Shown here piece after piece: positions 61,572 to 64,000 of a DNA stretch of 64,000 nt. The DNA comes from Algoriphagus sp. CAU 1675. Its GTDB lineage: Bacteria; Bacteroidota; Bacteroidia; Cytophagales; Cyclobacteriaceae. A program made the translations under genes and the position numbers. The stretch spans positions 62,001 through 126,000 of the forward strand of contig NZ_JARHUI010000003.1 in NCBI RefSeq assembly GCF_029222925.1, given 5' to 3'. The notes beneath the pieces are model-generated. The model did not search any database and had not been told where the DNA came from. It saw only the letters and a program-made list of their open reading frames with translations. Every line of letters begins with the position of its first letter. Positions within the stretch are counted from its first letter, which is position 1.

Positions 61572-62219
61572 ATGCATAATTTATTGATTCGAAACCTTCT
61601 TGACATCATTAAGGAAGGAGAAGTGTTTTTTGAAGATGATTTTCAATTGGAAATCAACCCCAATTTTCTGGATGAAAAGGGGAAAAGCTGGCTAAAGGAA
61701 ATATTTGAGGACTTAGGTGGAGTAGGTGATTTACCCCTTTTGGAAAGGCTGAAGTTTGATTTTAAAATAAACAGGCATCTTTTTATTTATGACTCTGAAC
61801 TTCATTTCAATCGGTACAGATTGATCACATTGCGATCTGAATTGTATGAAAATCTATCCTTTCCTTTTTTTGAAAGCCACAAACGACTTTGTCGTAATTA
61901 CGAAAAAGACTGCTTGAAATCAGGGCTACAACAAAGAATCTGGGATGGACCGCCAGTTGCAAAAAGTTGGTTTGGGCAGGCGTCTGAGCCTGGGGATTTT
62001 TCCGGTTTTGGGGCCTCTGGATGGAAACTGACTGCTTACAATGATGCTCAAATTGATCTTCAAAGCAGGATTCACGGATACAAATTGGTTCGTTTATCCC
62101 CCTATGAAACTTTGATGACAGGAGGTTCGCTGAAGCGATTGGATCAACTTTTAATCAATCCTAAGGAGGACATGCGAAAGGTGATTCTAAGTTGGTTTAT
62201 CAGGAAATTAGGACAATAA
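61572..62219 (+). CDS. Hypothetical protein in the DUF2452 unit
   Basis: I do not recognise the family. The ATG at 61572 gives a 215-residue protein; an in-frame TTG lies six bases earlier. It is alpha/beta, with no signal peptide or membrane segment. A Trp/Gly-rich stretch in the middle (QQRIWDGPPVAKSWFGQASE) and the C-terminal LSWFIRKLGQ are its most distinct parts. It is two bases after the DUF2452 gene and precedes a terminator. Confidence 0.72.
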   Translation: MHNLLIRNLLDIIKEGEVFFEDDFQLEINPNFLDEKGKSWLKEIFEDLGGVGDLPLLERLKFDFKINRHLFIYDSELHFNRYRLITLRSELYENLSFPFFESHKRLCRNYEKDCLKSGLQQRIWDGPPVAKSWFGQASEPGDFSGFGASGWKLTAYNDAQIDLQSRIHGYKLVRLSPYETLMTGGSLKRLDQLLINPKEDMRKVILSWFIRKLGQ

Positions 62220-62249
62220 AAAAAGAGGAAGCTAAATGCTTCCTCTTTT
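62219..62249. terminator. Bidirectional hairpin terminator
   Basis: AAAAGAGGAAGC and GCTTCCTCTTTT form a stem around TAAAT between the DUF2452 unit and the convergent kinase gene. Confidence 0.85.
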
Positions 62250-62254
62250 GAGTT

Positions 62255-62872
62255 TTAGGCAAAAAGGCCAAACATTTCCCGTTCGATCTTTTCAACAATG
62301 AAGGAAAAATCCTCAGGCCTTTCCACAAAGTCAAGCTCATTCACATCAATGATCAAGAGCTTTCCCTCCTTATAATTACCAATCCATTCCTCATAATGCG
62401 AATTGAGGTTTTTCAGGTAATCGATTCGCATGGCTGTTTCATAGGTTCTGCCTCTTTTTTCGATTTGTCCGACCAATTTGGGGATATCCGCTTTGAGATA
62501 AATCAGTAAGTCAGGGGCCTTTACGTGGGCAATCATGCTCTCAAAGAGATTCCTATAATTGTAATAATCCCGTTCAGTCAAAAGCTTACTTTTGTAGAGG
62601 TTGGCGGCGAAAATATACGCGTCTTCGTAGATCGTTCGGTCCTGAATCGTTGGATTCTTACTTTCCTGGATCTTCTTTATTTGATTGAAACGTGAATTGA
62701 GAAAATATACCTGCAGGTGAAATGCCCAGCGTTTCATATCCTCATAGAAATCTGGTAAGTAGGGGTTGTTGTCTACAGATTCAAACTCCGCCTTCCAGCC
62801 ATAGTGTTTTGCAAGTTTCTCGGTGAGCGTAGTTTTCCCGCTACCGATATTTCCGGATACTGCTAAATGCAT
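62255..62872 (-). CDS. Deoxynucleoside kinase
   Basis: The 205-residue protein is of the deoxyadenosine/deoxyguanosine kinase family, which salvages deoxynucleosides. It has the P-loop AVSGNIGSGKTTLTEKL, ESVDNNPYLPDFYEDMKRWA, the DRTIYEDAYIFA segment with the family DR[ST], and the lid-like IEKRGRTYETAMRIDYL. Length is normal. The 3-hydroxyacyl-CoA dehydrogenase gene ends 18 bases upstream on the same strand, so the two may be co-transcribed. Confidence 0.92.
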   Translation of the reverse strand: MHLAVSGNIGSGKTTLTEKLAKHYGWKAEFESVDNNPYLPDFYEDMKRWAFHLQVYFLNSRFNQIKKIQESKNPTIQDRTIYEDAYIFAANLYKSKLLTERDYYNYRNLFESMIAHVKAPDLLIYLKADIPKLVGQIEKRGRTYETAMRIDYLKNLNSHYEEWIGNYKEGKLLIIDVNELDFVERPEDFSFIVEKIEREMFGLFA

Positions 62873-62889
62873 AGTGTACTGTTGTTCTC

Positions 62890-63780
62890 TTATTTTTTAA
62901 ATCTTGGAGCGAGGACCAATTCCTTGCTTCCGGGAGTATAGTGATAAAAGCCTTCACCGGTTTTCACTCCTTTATGGCCGGCCTCAACCATGTTTACCAA
63001 TAGGGGACAGGGTGCATACTTTGGATTTCCAAATCCGTCATGTAATACCCTCAAGATGGAAAGACATACGTCCAATCCAATGAAGTCTGCCAATTGCAGG
63101 GGTCCCATGGGATGGGCCATTCCCAATTTCATGACCGTATCAATCTCTTCAACTCCAGCCACACCTTCATATAGGCTGAATATGGCTTCATTGATCATTG
63201 GCATCAATATCCTGTTAGCAACAAAGCCAGGGTAATCATTGACTTCTACTGGTACTTTGTTCAGTTTTTTGGAAAGTTCCATGATCAGATTTGTCACTTC
63301 ATCTGAAGTAGCATATCCACGGATCACTTCTACCAATTTCATAACAGGAACTGGGTTCATAAAGTGCATTCCTATGACTTGAGTTGGTCTTTGGGTGGCT
63401 GATGCGATCTTGGTAATGGAAATCGAAGAAGTATTAGAAGCCAGAATTGCAGATTTTGGAGTAAACTCATCCAACTGTCTGAACAGATCCAGTTTGATGT
63501 TCATATTTTCAGTAGCAGCTTCGACTACAAGGTCCGCATTTTCAACACCCGACTTCAGGTCCGTAAAACCCGCAATATTAGAAATCGCGGCTTCTTTCTC
63601 TTCCTCTGTTATCAGGCCTTTACTTACCTGGCGGTCCAGGTTTTTCTGAATGGTCGCAAAGGCTTTGTCCAGAAATTCCTGTTTAATATCGATTAGGGAA
63701 ACTTTGTAGCCATGTTGGGCAAAAACATGGGCAATGCCGTTTCCCATGGTGCCGGAACCTATTACTGAGATGTTTTTCAT
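62890..63780 (-). CDS. 3-hydroxybutyryl-CoA dehydrogenase
   Basis: The 296-residue enzyme oxidises 3-hydroxyacyl-CoA with NAD, in fatty-acid or butyrate-type metabolism. Marks are IGSGTMGNGIAHVFAQHGYK at the start, catalytic GMHFMNPVPVMKLVEVIRG, the VNDYPGFVANRILMPMIN segment, and the C-terminal LGMAHPMGPLQLADFIGLD. All are intact. A start at 63780 gives normal length. Crotonyl-CoA from the glutaryl-CoA dehydrogenase in this window could be metabolised by the same route (inference). Confidence 0.93.
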   Translation of the reverse strand: MKNISVIGSGTMGNGIAHVFAQHGYKVSLIDIKQEFLDKAFATIQKNLDRQVSKGLITEEEKEAAISNIAGFTDLKSGVENADLVVEAATENMNIKLDLFRQLDEFTPKSAILASNTSSISITKIASATQRPTQVIGMHFMNPVPVMKLVEVIRGYATSDEVTNLIMELSKKLNKVPVEVNDYPGFVANRILMPMINEAIFSLYEGVAGVEEIDTVMKLGMAHPMGPLQLADFIGLDVCLSILRVLHDGFGNPKYAPCPLLVNMVEAGHKGVKTGEGFYHYTPGSKELVLAPRFKK

Positions 63781-63914
63781 AAGAGTCTGGTTTTTAAAAG
63801 CGTAGTATTTGGGTTTATGAGCCTACAAGAAAGACTGTTTTTTTATGGACCTAAAACTAATTCCAAGGTAAAGGAATTCCAATTTTTCAGGCTTCCATTC
63901 CTGAATTGTATGTA

Positions 63915-64000
63915 ATGAAAGCTTTCCTAAGATTCTGGATTAATGCCTACCTTTACCTCATGAAAGAATTAGGGCTAATCAGCAAACTTCCAATTAGAAG
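63915..64000 (+). CDS. Possible 5' end of a gene running out of the window
   Basis: An open frame starts with ATG at 63915 and continues to the window end (MKAFLRFWINAYLYLMKELG ...). A 32-codon ORF starting at 63817 ends at this ATG with a TAATG overlap. Only 28 codons are visible and no family can be named, so this is tentative. Confidence 0.3.
   Translation, partial: MKAFLRFWINAYLYLMKELGLISKLPIR

Noticed and set aside
1..64000. CRISPR arrays, rRNA and tRNA genes, insertion sequences, prophage genes
   Set aside because: No regularly spaced repeats, cloverleaf-like sequences, transposase or phage proteins were seen on either strand.

Overview
The window reads as chromosomal DNA from a Bacteroidota bacterium of the order Cytophagales, most likely Algoriphagus or a close Cyclobacteriaceae relative. 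The reasons are a protease with a type IX secretion C-terminal domain, DUF2911, DUF1573, DUF2452 and PmoA/DUF6807 families, many TPR proteins, 7TMR-DISM signalling, short intergenic gaps and near absence of Shine-Dalgarno sites. The genus is an inference. I see no rRNA, tRNA, CRISPR, prophage or insertion sequence. Most of the window is ordinary core and accessory chromosome, with simple hairpin terminators between convergent genes.

Layout: 1-6.1 kb is an exported sugar-catabolism cluster (ThuA-like, PmoA/DUF6807, two Gfo/Idh/MocA proteins, aldo/keto reductase). 6.1-11.6 kb holds a TrpF-like protein lacking both catalytic residues, a lipoprotein/T9SS subtilase pair, rpe and two envelope proteins. 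11.7-21.1 kb has gyrA with a TPR partner, a PagL-like lipid A deacylase, and a large PIG-L deacetylase followed by a 34-residue membrane microprotein whose stop overlaps the start of a sodium:solute symporter. 21.2-24.7 kb holds DUF2911, a GhrA-like reductase, a tandem Usp and a TPR protein. 24.8-35.5 kb is a long same-strand run: holA, a 995-residue TPR protein, an outer-membrane barrel, a SPOR-like protein, an ExbB/ExbD/TonB-type motor, folC and trmB. It is followed by a convergent 7TM hybrid histidine kinase.

The most unusual region is 40.7-47.5 kb, a compact minus-strand operon of six genes that mostly overlap or nearly abut: a PqqD-like chaperone, an ATP-grasp ligase, a fold-type III PLP decarboxylase, a urea-transporter/M23-peptidase fusion, a TPR plus outer-membrane barrel protein and a periplasmic TPR protein. 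It joins cytoplasmic ligation/decarboxylation chemistry to one protein in the inner membrane and one in the outer membrane. I know no characterised pathway with this composition and regard it as the best candidate for an undescribed system.

47.9-64 kb contains trpS, DUF1573, glutaryl-CoA dehydrogenase beside tryptophan 2,3-dioxygenase, an M19-dipeptidase-like/DUF900-hydrolase pair next to a 15-bp inverted repeat, a PhoD-like lipoprotein, gamma-glutamyltransferase with a DPP4-type S9 peptidase, an orphan HPt protein, a 50-residue membrane microprotein overlapping a DUF2452 gene, a deoxynucleoside kinase and 3-hydroxybutyryl-CoA dehydrogenase. All assignments come from reading motifs and gene order; no database search was run.
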